NCBI GenBank assembly: GCA_965229545.1
Contig: OZ245887.1
Location: 186,001-250,000, forward strand
DNA: 64,000 nucleotides
Direction: 5' to 3'
From: Megaera sp965229545
Lineage (GTDB): Bacteria > Pseudomonadota > Alphaproteobacteria > Rickettsiales > Rickettsiaceae
Positions 47,841-56,886 of this stretch are shown here, piece after piece (the first letter of the stretch is position 1; every line of letters starts with the position of its first letter). The position numbers and the translations under genes are program-made. The notes below the pieces were generated by a model. The model was not told the DNA's origin and made no database searches. It was given only the letters and a program-made list of their open reading frames with translations.

Positions 47841-48581
47841 TTACATTTTTTCTTCATCAATTGCTCTGGTGAGTAGTGCGGTTAATTCGCCTATGAAATC
47901 ATCTACCCTGTTATGGATATTATCTACTGAGGAGGCAAGAAAATTATAAAATATAACAGCAGGAATAGCAGCAAAAAGGCCTATAGCAGTAGCTAGGAGT
48001 GCTTCTGCTATACCTGGGGCTACTACTGCCAAGGTAGTATTTTTTGAAGCAGCAATCGACTGGAAACTATGCATTATACCCCATACAGTACCAAACAATC
48101 CAATAAAAGGAGCTGCAGAGCTGACTGTCGCAAGAAAATTTAGCCTGCTTTCTAAACGTTCCATTTCTCTGTTTTTCGCTAAATACATTGCTTGTATAAC
48201 TCTTTCTTTATAACCGATTTTTAAAGAATCTGATTTAACTGAGCTTATAGATTTATGTTTTTTACATTCATTTAAAGCGTTTACAAATACGCAGGATAAT
48301 GGATTATCCATAGATTTTTTGACTTGTTCGTACAGATCATCTAGTACTTGCCCTGACCAAAATAAATTTTCAAAATCGGACATTCTCGATCTTATACCAG
48401 AAAAACTTTTAAGTTTATTCACAATAATGCCCCACGACCAAATTGAAGCAAAAACTAATATAATTATTACCAATTTACCGATTAGGTCTGCAGAAAGAAC
48501 TAAGTTGATTAGGGATAAATCTGCATTGTTTGCGGTTGTAACAACATGCTCGAGGTTTTTAGCTGTAGATGATGCATTCAT
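47841..48581 (-). CDS. tolQ: TolQ proton channel protein
   Basis: 246 residues with three transmembrane helices (about 28-50, 145-165 and 180-205). The MotA/ExbB block AAPFIGLFGTVWGIMHSF and GIAEALLATAIGLFAAIPAVIFYN are complete. First gene of the tol run; with TolR it forms the proton-powered motor. The upstream gap of about 57 bases to the phaZ end is short, so the promoter may overlap it. Confidence 0.95.
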   Translation of the reverse strand: MNASSTAKNLEHVVTTANNADLSLINLVLSADLIGKLVIIILVFASIWSWGIIVNKLKSFSGIRSRMSDFENLFWSGQVLDDLYEQVKKSMDNPLSCVFVNALNECKKHKSISSVKSDSLKIGYKERVIQAMYLAKNREMERLESRLNFLATVSSAAPFIGLFGTVWGIMHSFQSIAASKNTTLAVVAPGIAEALLATAIGLFAAIPAVIFYNFLASSVDNIHNRVDDFIGELTALLTRAIDEEKM

Positions 48582-48638
48582 TTTATGTAATAATACCTAT
48601 CTTAAATCTTCTTAAAATTAATGCACAGCATATACTTT

Positions 48639-49889
48639 TTAGTCGTTGGCGTAAACAAATTCTTTTATTTTTGGAACTATACCAGCTTTAAACTTGCTAC
48701 CACTAAATGACCCGTAATGTCCGACACCTTTTTGTAAATGATAGCTTTTTTTACTGTCTGGGATATTTTTGCAGAGGCTAAGAGCTGCTTTTGTTTGACC
48801 TACTGCTGGCTATGTCGTCGTTTTCTCCTTCTATACCCATAAGAGCGGAATTAGTTATAAAATCCAAGTTTACTCTTCTTCCGCGGGAAATAAGTTTCCC
48901 TTTTGCTAGAGAAAAATCATGAAATACTTCCTTAATGGTTTGCAGGTAAAACTCAGCCGGTAGATCCATAACTGATAAATATTCATTATAGAATTTTTTA
49001 TGTTTTTCTACCTTTTCAGTAATCCTGGTTTACTAGATCATTAAACAGCTCTATGTGGGAGTTTATGTGCCTTTCAAGATTCATGCTAATAAAGCTGGCA
49101 AGTTGGAAAAAGCTCGGATAAACTCTTCTTCTATAACCCGGGTAGTTTTCCAGCACGTTAGTAACTAATACTCTATCAAACCAAACCAAGCTTTTGTCCG
49201 TTGCAAAATTGTTGGGTTGAGTAGGGTTCTTTCTTGCATCTATTGGTCCTCCAATTAGAATCATGGATTTAGGGACACGGGTGGGATTATCTTCAGACAT
49301 CATGGCGGTGGCCGCTAAAACAGGAACTGTCGGCTGGCAAACGGCCATAACGTGAATGTTATATCCCAAAAACTTAATATAATTTATTACGTAATCTATA
49401 AAATCATCCAGATCAAAACTGCCGTCTGTTATCGGTATTTGCTTGGCATCAATCCAATCTGTAATATATACGTCAAAATACGGTAGCGTATCCTGGACAG
49501 TTTCACGAAGCAAAGTGGCATGGTGACCCGGACATAGGAGCAACAATCAGTAATTTTGGCTGATGTTTATTATAGTTTGTTTTTTCAAAATGTAGCAAAT
49601 GGCAAAATGGCCCCTTTAATACAACATTCTTTTTAACGGGTTGATGTTTACCGTCGATCTCACAGCTAGTAATACCAAATTGTGGTTTTTTATAATCTCG
49701 GGTTAGCCTTTCTGCCATTTCGAGGCTTGCTCTAGTGACTAAACTGAAATAGTTGTGATAAGCGGGATTGCAAGAATCCTCGAATAAGTTTTGTATTGAT
49801 ATTAACGAGGAGAGAAGAGGAGAAAAATTCATTTTCGCGGCTTCGATAAAACTGTACAAATCACTTGAGTCGGGTGAAAAATAATGCAT
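48639..49889 (-). pseudogene. phaZ: intracellular PHB depolymerase PhaZ, three frameshifts
   Basis: Poly-3-hydroxybutyrate depolymerase of normally about 410 residues. Frame 1 from the ATG at 49889 (MHYFSPDSSDLYSFIEAAK to LLIVAPMSG), an insertion near 49527, frame 2 (HHATLLRETVQDTLP with the catalytic VCQPTVP, to FNDLVN), a shift near 49026, frame 3 (FYNEYLSVMDLPAEFYLQ to GENDDIA), a shift near 48806, and frame 4 (KSYHLQKGVGHYGSFSG to the stop at 48639). Catalytic residues all survive in pieces. Loss of PHB mobilisation is implied. Confidence 0.82.
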
Positions 49890-50364
49890 AACAGACCTCT
49901 TAATTAAATATAATTATTTAAATACTGATCATACCATATTAATCCGGTTATTGTTGTCTAATCTAGTTTTTAAGCAATACAATTAGTTTTAAGTTATATC
50001 TTTTGAGATTTGTATTATCGCTTTTTTAAAGGTTTAATTTTTGTTAGTGTTTTGATTTTTAATCAACCTAAAGTTGATTCTTAAGTTTGTATGGATTATA
50101 TTGCTCATACTGTTTTATCCCTGATAAATACTAGAGTTTAACAGCTAGTATCTCTATTTCGTTACTCTTTTTATAAAAAAAACTATTTTTTAGTTTTTAA
50201 ACTAAAAGAAAGCTTAGTTAGGCTAAAAAACTTGTTATATTAATAATAAATTGTTAACGAGGTTAGTATCTGTGTTAATAATTTAATTTCATTTACTTAC
50301 GAATAAAATTAATTAAGCAACTTAAAATAGAAATAAATTATAGAAATAAATTGAGTAAATTAAT
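49890..50364 (+). other. 475-base gap, no gene seen
   Basis: Very AT-rich. No open frame with coding character. Contains a small inverted repeat (AATCAAC at 50061-50067 with GTTGATT at 50073-50079) without a T-run, and a 13-base tandem repeat (ATAGAAATAAATT, 50327-50352) just before the next gene. Confidence 0.6.
50327..50352 (+). repeat. 13-bp tandem duplication
   Basis: Two perfect copies of ATAGAAATAAATT in a row, 13 bases before the start of the pseudogene at 50365. Confidence 0.8.
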
Positions 50365-50762
50365 ATGTATCATGTCATGAAATTCCAAGCTCCTTTCGAA
50401 CGTTTAAAAGAATACAGTCCATCACCGGAAATAATTTTGTATAAAGCTATAATTACCCAGGCTATAATAGATGCTACTAATATTTCTGATGAACATCGAG
50501 CTAAGATACTCGAGCTAAGATAATAGAACAAGATGCAAAAAAATGGATATTTAGCAATAGCGAGTATTTTCAGAAAATATGTCATATTGCAGGTATTGAA
50601 CCTAGTTTTGTTATTAAAATAACTAAGGAAGCAATAAAACTAAACCATAAAAAGCTTGAATTTTATAAAAAACCACTAAAACAGGCAGCCACCTATAATA
50701 AAGCTCAATTAATTAAAAAATGGCGGGGTAATCGAGATTTTTTACCTCAAATCCTGTATTGA
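50365..50762 (+). pseudogene. conserved hypothetical protein, broken by a 14-bp duplication
   Basis: From the ATG at 50365: YHVMKFQAPFERLKEYSPSP to ISDEHRAKILELR, stop. The rest (AKIIEQDAKKWIFSNSEYF to FLPQILY, stop at 50762) lies in another frame. The break is a tandem duplication of TCGAGCTAAGATAC (50496-50509, partly again 50510-50522). Removing one unit gives EHRAKIIEQDAKKWIF in a continuous frame of about 127 residues. Basic, helical; no family recognised beyond resemblance to a rickettsial conserved hypothetical (memory, uncertain). Confidence 0.65.
50496..50522 (+). repeat. 14-bp tandem duplication in a gene
   Basis: Unit TCGAGCTAAGATAC, second unit complete for 13 of 14 bases. It shifts the frame of the surrounding gene, and its removal restores it. 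Confidence 0.8.
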
Positions 50763-50823
50763 ATTTGTATTCGATTACTGTTACATTTTATCTTGTAACA
50801 AGCATAAATTACAAAAGCAAAAT

Positions 50824-51316
50824 ATGCAAAAGACTATTACCGAGTTACCGGAAATAAAGTTACTTGGAATTTCATGCCGGACTAATAACGCCTCAGAAAT
50901 CAATATATTAACTGCTAAAATTGCTCCTACTATACAAAAATATTTCCAGCAAGCATTAGGCAAAAAAATTCCTAATAGAAAAAAATCTAGGAACAACTTA
51001 TTGTGTTTATACGGATTATGAAAGTGATTTTACCGGTGATTATACTTATTTTATTGGCGAAGAAGTAAATTTTGTGCATCATTCTTTAATAAAGCAATTT
51101 TCTGCTATTACTATACCGGCTCAAACTTATACAAAATTTACAAGTAAACCTGGAATCATGCTGGAGGTATGCATTGATATGTGGCAAAATATCTGGAAAA
51201 TGGAATCTGAAGAATTAGGAGGTAAAAGAGCATATTTAGCTGATTTTGAGGTTTATGATAACCGCGCTTTTGATCCGAGTAAAACAGTTCTTGACATCTA
51301 CTTGGGAGTTAAATAA
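50824..51316 (+). pseudogene. GyrI-like / effector-binding domain protein, frameshifted
   Basis: GyrI-like small-molecule-binding (AraC effector-binding) domain protein. From the ATG at 50824: QKTITELPEIKLLGISCRTN to GKKIPNRK, then an A-run of seven (50979-50985) where six keep the frame: NLGTTYCVYTDYESDFTGDY, VNFVHHSLIKQFSAITIPAQTY, WQNIWKMESEELGG, FEVYDNRAFDPSKTVLDIYLGVK, stop at 51316. Combined length about 163. The homopolymer makes both real mutation and base-calling error plausible. Confidence 0.72.
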
Positions 51317-51371
51317 TAAAGAAGTTACTAATCTAACTAAACTAAAATAATTATAAAGGAGGAAAGTTAGT

Positions 51372-51956
51372 ATGCAAGTTTTAGTTTCCGGTCAACATCT
51401 ATCTATCGGTTTATCTCTACAGGAATACGTAAAAGAAAGAATAACCGGCTCGATAAAAAAATATTTTGACCATGCCCCAAGCGCAACTGTACATTTTAAC
51501 AAACAAAACCATGATTTTTCCTGCGATATTGTGGTAAATGACGGAACAGGAAGACATGTGGTTATTAAAAGCAATGCTTCCTCCGATGATGTTTATTTTG
51601 CTTTTGATGCGGCGCTCAGTAAAGTTGAAAAGCAGCTTAGAAAATATAAATCCAAATTAAAGGATCATTCAACCAAGCTGAAAGTTTTAGAAATTACCCC
51701 AACTACTACTAAATACGTAATTTCGCCCACTAAAATTGATGATGAGGATGATGAAACAAAAGAAATAGACTTGGATAATCCAGTAATTGTTGCTGAAAAA
51801 GCCACAAAAATTTTAAAATTATCAGTAGGTCAAGCGGTAATGAAAATGGACCTTGAAGATTTACCGGCTTTAATGTTTAGAAATGTTAAAACTGATAGAA
51901 TTAATGTAGTCTATTATCGCAAAGACGGTAATATTTCATGGGTAGATTCTTATTAA
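51372..51956 (+). CDS. hpf: ribosome hibernation promoting factor (long HPF)
   Basis: Binds the 30S decoding centre and dimerises 70S ribosomes in stationary or starved cells. 194 residues: an N-terminal S30AE domain (VSGQHLSIGLSLQEYVKERI, about 1-100), a linker rich in acidic residues, and a C-terminal HPF domain (VGQAVMKMDLEDLPALMFRN) typical of long HPF. A strong AAAGGAGG at 51356-51363 precedes the ATG. Intact. Confidence 0.93.
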   Translation: MQVLVSGQHLSIGLSLQEYVKERITGSIKKYFDHAPSATVHFNKQNHDFSCDIVVNDGTGRHVVIKSNASSDDVYFAFDAALSKVEKQLRKYKSKLKDHSTKLKVLEITPTTTKYVISPTKIDDEDDETKEIDLDNPVIVAEKATKILKLSVGQAVMKMDLEDLPALMFRNVKTDRINVVYYRKDGNISWVDSY

Positions 51957-51968
51957 TTTCTACTTTCA

Positions 51969-52877
51969 ATGACAAAGATAATATTTAATAGAGAAGAGGA
52001 TGAAGTAGCAGTTATTGCTCCTTCATCCAGATGCCAAAATGGCAAGAAAAAACTCCTTGCCGGAATTAATTTGCTTGAGTCTCAAGGGTTTAAATGTAAA
52101 TACGATAAGAATATTTTATGTAGTGATGCGAGCTTAGATTATTTTGCTTCTTCTAAAAAACAGCGTATTTATGAACTTAGAAGTGCACTAGTTGACCATA
52201 AAGTCAAGATTATTTGGGCTTTTCGTGGGGGATATGGCTCATCAGAAATAGTTTTTGATTTTATAGATTTTAAAGCAGATGAAATCAAACCAAAAATTAT
52301 TATTGGATTTAGTGATATAACAGTTTTACTATTACTATTTTGGCAAAAATTTAAAATGCCTGCAATCCATGGATCTGTTTTAACTGCTCTTATCGATAAA
52401 CAAGCTAACATGCTTAATTCTATTATTTCGGTATTATCCTCTAAGGAGATAAAATTTGCCCTTAACCCTTTAAATGAGCAAGCAAATAATGCTGTTATTA
52501 CTTCTAAAATTACTGGAGGGAATCTCGCAGTTATTTGCCATCTGATAGGCTCTACACTTACTATCGATACAAATGGTAAAATAGTTTTTTTAGAAGATAT
52601 CAATGAAAAAGGTTATCATATTCATCGTTACTTATTGCAAATGAAAAATGCAGGGCTTTTTTCTGCTGCAAAAGCTTTGGTTTTTGGTGATTTTGCTAAC
52701 TCTGATGATAAGATTATTCCTTCAATAAAAAATTTCTGTAATGACCATTTAACTATACCAGCTTTTACAACCCAAGGAATAGGGCATCTAGACAGTAATT
52801 ATCCGATAACTATTGGTGGTGATGCAGAAATAAAGAATCGTAATTTGACAGTCAAAAGCCCGTTTGGATTAATTTAG
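51969..52877 (+). CDS. LD-carboxypeptidase (S66 family)
   Basis: Cytoplasmic murein tetrapeptide carboxypeptidase or MccF-like hydrolase, 302 residues. The N-terminal AVIAPSSRC, the FRGGYGSSEIV turn and the nucleophile serine in GFSDITVLLL (about residue 115) are all present; the Glu-His relay is expected in FLEDINEKGYHIHRYL and TTQGIGHLD. It ends immediately before the hemC ATG. Role in peptidoglycan recycling is likely (inference). Intact. Confidence 0.88.
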   Translation: MTKIIFNREEDEVAVIAPSSRCQNGKKKLLAGINLLESQGFKCKYDKNILCSDASLDYFASSKKQRIYELRSALVDHKVKIIWAFRGGYGSSEIVFDFIDFKADEIKPKIIIGFSDITVLLLLFWQKFKMPAIHGSVLTALIDKQANMLNSIISVLSSKEIKFALNPLNEQANNAVITSKITGGNLAVICHLIGSTLTIDTNGKIVFLEDINEKGYHIHRYLLQMKNAGLFSAAKALVFGDFANSDDKIIPSIKNFCNDHLTIPAFTTQGIGHLDSNYPITIGGDAEIKNRNLTVKSPFGLI

Positions 52878-53777
52878 ATGCTAATAAGAATTGCAACAAG
52901 AAGAAGTAAATTAGCTCTGATCCAAACAGATTTAGTTATCAAAAAAATAAAAAAATATTTTCCATATATAAATTGCGAAGTAGTACAAGTAATAACTACA
53001 GGTGATAAAATAACTGATAAGAATTTATACGATATTGGCGGTAAAGCCCTGTTTTTAAAGGAATTAGAAGAAAAATTGCTTACAGGGGAAGTAGATCTTG
53101 CAGTCCATTCACTTAAAGACGTTCCGGGAATATTACCTGCGGGCTTAGAGATAGTTGCAGTTTTAGAGAGAGAAGATCCAAGAGATTGCCTGGTTTCATA
53201 TAAATATAAATCATTAAATGAATTACCTAACGGAGCTGTAATTGGTACTTCTTCTGTGAGGAGGAAGGTAATTCTCCAAAAAATCCATCCCGATCTTAAG
53301 ATTATTCCTTGTAGAGGTAATATCCAGACTAGGCTTGATAAGCTTTCAGGTAAGGGTGCTCCTGATGCAATAATACTTGCTTGTGTAGGGCTTAAGAGGC
53401 TAGGAATATTTGATGAAAAATATTGTTTTCCTTTAACTGTGGATACTATGGTTCCGTCTGCTGGGCAAGGGGCTATTGCCATTGAAAAAAGGTCTGATAA
53501 TCAGAAAATGGCTGATATTTGCAAAAAAATTAATCACTTACCTAGCTGGTATTTAAGTGAGGCTGAAAGAGAATTTCTTGCGTACTTTGATGCGAGTTGT
53601 AAAACGCCAATTGCGGCATATGCCGAATATATTGATGAATCGATAATTAAAGCACGATATATGTATGGTGATTTTGAAGGTAATTGCTTAGAATTCCATA
53701 CAGAAACCGGTGATAAAATCCGTGGAAAAGAAATAGCTATTGCGGCTGCAAAAATTATAGAAGTAAAGAAATATTAA
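52878..53777 (+). CDS. hemC: hydroxymethylbilane synthase
   Basis: Polymerises four porphobilinogens to hydroxymethylbilane. 299 residues with LIRIATRRSKLALIQT at the start, DLAVHSLKDVPG, IPCRGNIQTRLDKL, and the dipyrromethane-cofactor cysteine in FDASCKTPIAAYA. It begins directly after the previous stop. A neighbouring hemD is not present; IS630 copy 4 lies 38 bases downstream. Confidence 0.95.
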   Translation: MLIRIATRRSKLALIQTDLVIKKIKKYFPYINCEVVQVITTGDKITDKNLYDIGGKALFLKELEEKLLTGEVDLAVHSLKDVPGILPAGLEIVAVLEREDPRDCLVSYKYKSLNELPNGAVIGTSSVRRKVILQKIHPDLKIIPCRGNIQTRLDKLSGKGAPDAIILACVGLKRLGIFDEKYCFPLTVDTMVPSAGQGAIAIEKRSDNQKMADICKKINHLPSWYLSEAEREFLAYFDASCKTPIAAYAEYIDESIIKARYMYGDFEGNCLEFHTETGDKIRGKEIAIAAAKIIEVKKY

Positions 53778-53815
53778 AATTAAGATGCATAAAATAATGA
53801 AAAAAATAGTTTTAT

Positions 53816-54946
53816 TACTCTAGCCTTTAAATATTGAATATTATATAGTAGCATAAGCTATTTCTTTCTTTTGCAAATAATTTTGAATTTTTATACCATT
53901 AAACTGAATTTGTGTTAAATAGGACCGTACATTAATTGTTAAATCTTTTACTGATTTTAGTACTCGAAAATTATTAGAGTTAGCTTTGACATCTTGGTTT
54001 ACAAGTTCTTGTGGATTCATATCAGGACAATATGATGGTAAATAAAACAATTCTAGCTTGTCCTTATGTCTTTCTACATAAGCTTTTACCTTTTTACTGT
54101 GATGCACTCTATGATTATCTAATATCAAAAATATTTTCTGCTTAATTTGTCTGATCAGTCTACCTAAAAATTCAATACACTTTTTGCTGGTAAAATTATC
54201 TTCAAATACCATCCAGTTCATAAACCCTTGCGGACTAATAGCAGCTAGCATATTACATTTAAATCTTGAGCCACTTCTCTTGATTGCTGGGGTCTTGCCT
54301 TTAAGACCATATGTTTTACCTCGATTATCTGTTGATTGTATCCCCATTTCATCTCCCCAATAAATTCTAGCACTTTCTTTCATTGCACGAGACTTGATTT
54401 CTGGATATGTGACTGTTAACCATTCTTTTATCTTCTCTGGATTACGTTGATAGGCTGATTTAATTGGTTTTTGAGACGTAAAACCCAATCTATTCATAAT
54501 TTTTCTTATAGAACGCCTGTTATACTGATAAAGGTAATTGGATTCTATATATTCTTGTACCACTTTACTATTCCATAACGTATAATCCATTCCCAATTCA
54601 TCAGGTATATGTGATAAAATTTTAGATTTTAATTCCTCTTCTTGATTTTTACTGATTTTAGATCCTGTTCCTACCTTTACTCCTAGCTTCTTATAGCGAA
54701 AGCTTTCTTCCTTATAAATTTTGTACTCTTTAAGATATTTCCATATAGAACTCCTAGAAAACCCAAAGGTAATAGATGCTTGTTTCTTGCTTATTCCATG
54801 TATAACTATTGCTTCCACTGCTTTCTTTCTTAATATCTTGAGATCGCTTGGTGATAATTTTTTATTAGACATTTTGTTATTACTCTCGATACAATATCAT
54901 TATATCATTTCTCTAATGTTAGTTCAATATTTAAAGGCCGGAGTAA
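53816..54946 (-). mobile_element. IS630-family element, copy 4
   Basis: 1131 bases with terminal repeats TTACTCTAGCC/GGCCGGAGTAA and TA on both sides (53814-53815, 54947-54948). Left flank is the hemC intergenic region; right flank is the middle of an ABC exporter gene, so the two flanks did not belong to one locus. Transposase intact. Confidence 0.95.
53841..54872 (-). CDS. IS630 transposase, intact
   Basis: 343 residues, open from start to stop like copy 2, with the same DDE residues (Asp174, Asp252, Glu289). A few substitutions mark it as separate (R64L, T89I, and YLQKKE for YFKKKE near the C-terminus). With copy 2 it is a potential source of active enzyme. Confidence 0.95.
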   Translation of the reverse strand: MSNKKLSPSDLKILRKKAVEAIVIHGISKKQASITFGFSRSSIWKYLKEYKIYKEESFRYKKLGVKVGTGSKISKNQEEELKSKILSHIPDELGMDYTLWNSKVVQEYIESNYLYQYNRRSIRKIMNRLGFTSQKPIKSAYQRNPEKIKEWLTVTYPEIKSRAMKESARIYWGDEMGIQSTDNRGKTYGLKGKTPAIKRSGSRFKCNMLAAISPQGFMNWMVFEDNFTSKKCIEFLGRLIRQIKQKIFLILDNHRVHHSKKVKAYVERHKDKLELFYLPSYCPDMNPQELVNQDVKANSNNFRVLKSVKDLTINVRSYLTQIQFNGIKIQNYLQKKEIAYATI

Positions 54947-54948
54947 TA

Positions 54949-55490
54949 AGATGGTAACACAAGATAGTTTACGTCGAAATATTTCGATTATCCCGCAAGA
55001 ACCTATCTTATTCCATAGGACGATTATTGAAAATATAAAATATGGGACTGAAGATGCAACATATGAAGAAGTTGTTGCGGCCGCAAAATCAGCTTATATA
55101 TATGATTTTATAACCAAATTACCGGAGGGTTATAATACTCTTTGCGGCGAAAGAGGTAATAACTTATCAGGAGGGCAAAGGCAACGTATTATAATTGCCC
55201 GCGCTATACTTAAAAATGCCCCTATCTTAATCCTTGACGAAGCAACAAGTGCTCTAGATAATCTTACTGAAAATCTAATCCAGAGATCACTTAAGACCCT
55301 TATGAAAGGTAAGACAGTTCTAGTTATTGCTCACAGATTATCTACTTTACTTAATATGGATCGAATTTTGGTATTTGATAATGGCCACATAGTTGAAGAC
55401 GGAACCCATAACGAATTAAAAACTAACGGTAAGTTATACCAGCAATTATGGAATGCACAAAAAGGCGGATCAATAGCAGAATTATATTAG
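54949..55490 (+). pseudogene. ABC exporter, C-terminal half of the ATPase domain only
   Basis: The last 180 codons of a MsbA-type half-transporter. From MVTQDSLRRNISIIPQEPILFH (Q-loop), through NLSGGQRQR (signature), ILILDEATSALD (Walker B) and IAHRLST (H-loop). Six transmembrane helices and Walker A are missing, because IS630 copy 4 replaced the 5' part; it is not found elsewhere in the window. Non-functional on its own. Thirteen bases to rlmH. Confidence 0.85.
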
Positions 55491-55502
55491 GTACATTATT
55501 TA

Positions 55503-55952
55503 ATGATAATTAATATTATTTCTATAGGCAAATTATTGTCAGGATACAGAGGAGTCGCAGATCATTATTGCAAAATGATTAAATGGAAGTTAAAAGAAAC
55601 AGAATTAACTTACACTAAAAAATTATCGGAAATTCAAGTTAAGGCTTACGAGGCTAAATTAATCCATAACCAAATAAATAGTAATTCATATAAAATTGTT
55701 CTGGATGTGCAAGGCCAACAACTAAACAGCCAAGAATTTAGTAAGTTGTTTAAAAACCAGATGATGATAGGACAAAATATAGATATTATAATCGGTGGAG
55801 CTTTTGGTCTTGATGAGTCAGTTATTAAAAGTGGTAGTATTAGATTAAGTCTCTCAAAAATGACCTTACCCCACCAGCTAGCTAAACTTGTTTTACTTGA
55901 GCAAATATATAGATCGCAAACTATACTAGCAGCCCACCCTTATCATAAATAA
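55503..55952 (+). CDS. rlmH: 23S rRNA pseudouridine1915 N3-methyltransferase RlmH
   Basis: SPOUT methyltransferase of 149 residues. SAM-binding knot: IIIGGAFGLDESV (about residues 96-108) and SKMTLPHQLAKLVLLEQIYRS; ends in HPYHK. The ATG at 55503 follows the ABC stub by twelve bases. Complete and intact, in spite of mobile DNA on both sides. Confidence 0.94.
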   Translation: MIINIISIGKLLSGYRGVADHYCKMIKWKLKETELTYTKKLSEIQVKAYEAKLIHNQINSNSYKIVLDVQGQQLNSQEFSKLFKNQMMIGQNIDIIIGGAFGLDESVIKSGSIRLSLSKMTLPHQLAKLVLLEQIYRSQTILAAHPYHK

Positions 55953-56089
55953 TTAGCTTTATAGCCAATGGTAGCATCGGATGTTGGAAATAACGGAGTA
56001 GCTGTTGAGTTAATAGTTTACTCTAACTTGTTGTTGTGCGCCAGGTATTTTAGTTCACCCCTTGCGCCAGATGAGAAGTCCACTTTATA

Positions 56090-56860
56090 CTAACTTTTTT
56101 GTATCATATTGTCATCCTCCATTTTAAATTTTGGCGTAAAATTTTTTCGGTAAGAATCACCCTCTAATACTACTCTATACGAATTATTAACTATTCTATC
56201 CAAAGCAACGTTAGCCATAACAGGATCAAAAAATATTTCTGCCCATGTTTCAATTTTCCTATTTGTGGTAATGATCAGACTAGCATTTATATGCACGGCC
56301 GCTATTAAATCATATAAGTCAGATGATTGTTCTGCTGACAAAGTTTTTAAGCCGAAGTCATCTAAAATCAATAAATCAACTTTTGTGTATCGCTTAAAAA
56401 TGACATCATAAGTAAAATCGGCTCTAGAGCGATAAAATTCATTGAGTAGTTCGTTGCTCCTTATAAACTTTACCTTTTTATTGCGCTGGCAAGCTAACAT
56501 TCCAAGAGCTTGAGATAAGTGCGTTTTACCAGTACCTACCGGCCCCATAATGATTACATGGTTCTTTTCTTTGATAAATTTTACAGTCATTAAGTCATTA
56601 ATTGCATGTCTAATTTTGAGTGAATATCGTTTTAAATCAAACCCTTCAAATGTTTTTGTTTCTTCAAATTTTGCTTGGACAACTCTTCTTTGCAGAGAGC
56701 TTTGATCTCTATTATCCACCTCATCTTGGAATAGCATTAAAAGCAGTTCTTCATATGGCATTGCAGCGTCTCTGGCTTGCCTTAGCCTGCTATCCAAACT
56801 ATCAGATATTCCAGATAACTTAAGTTGTTGTACCAAATTATCGAGTTGCAAGTTAGGCAT
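56090..56860 (-). CDS. istB: IS21 helper ATPase IstB
   Basis: 256 residues, the partner of the istA just upstream (26 bases). P-loop GPVGTGKTH at 106-114, Walker B LLILDDFG. Two substitutions from the left copy. GGAGG seven bases before the ATG. Confidence 0.95.
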   Translation of the reverse strand: MPNLQLDNLVQQLKLSGISDSLDSRLRQARDAAMPYEELLLMLFQDEVDNRDQSSLQRRVVQAKFEETKTFEGFDLKRYSLKIRHAINDLMTVKFIKEKNHVIIMGPVGTGKTHLSQALGMLACQRNKKVKFIRSNELLNEFYRSRADFTYDVIFKRYTKVDLLILDDFGLKTLSAEQSSDLYDLIAAVHINASLIITTNRKIETWAEIFFDPVMANVALDRIVNNSYRVVLEGDSYRKNFTPKFKMEDDNMIQKS

Positions 56861-56886
56861 AATTAGCCTCCATATCAGAGCTATAT

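Noticed and set aside
50061..50079. Inverted repeat AATCAAC/GTTGATT as a terminator
   Set aside because: No T-run follows on either strand and the stem is short and AT-rich.
6585..54872. Regularly spaced near-identical blocks as a large tandem duplication or array
   Set aside because: The blocks are IS630 and IS256 copies with their own terminal repeats and TA flanks, at irregular distances.
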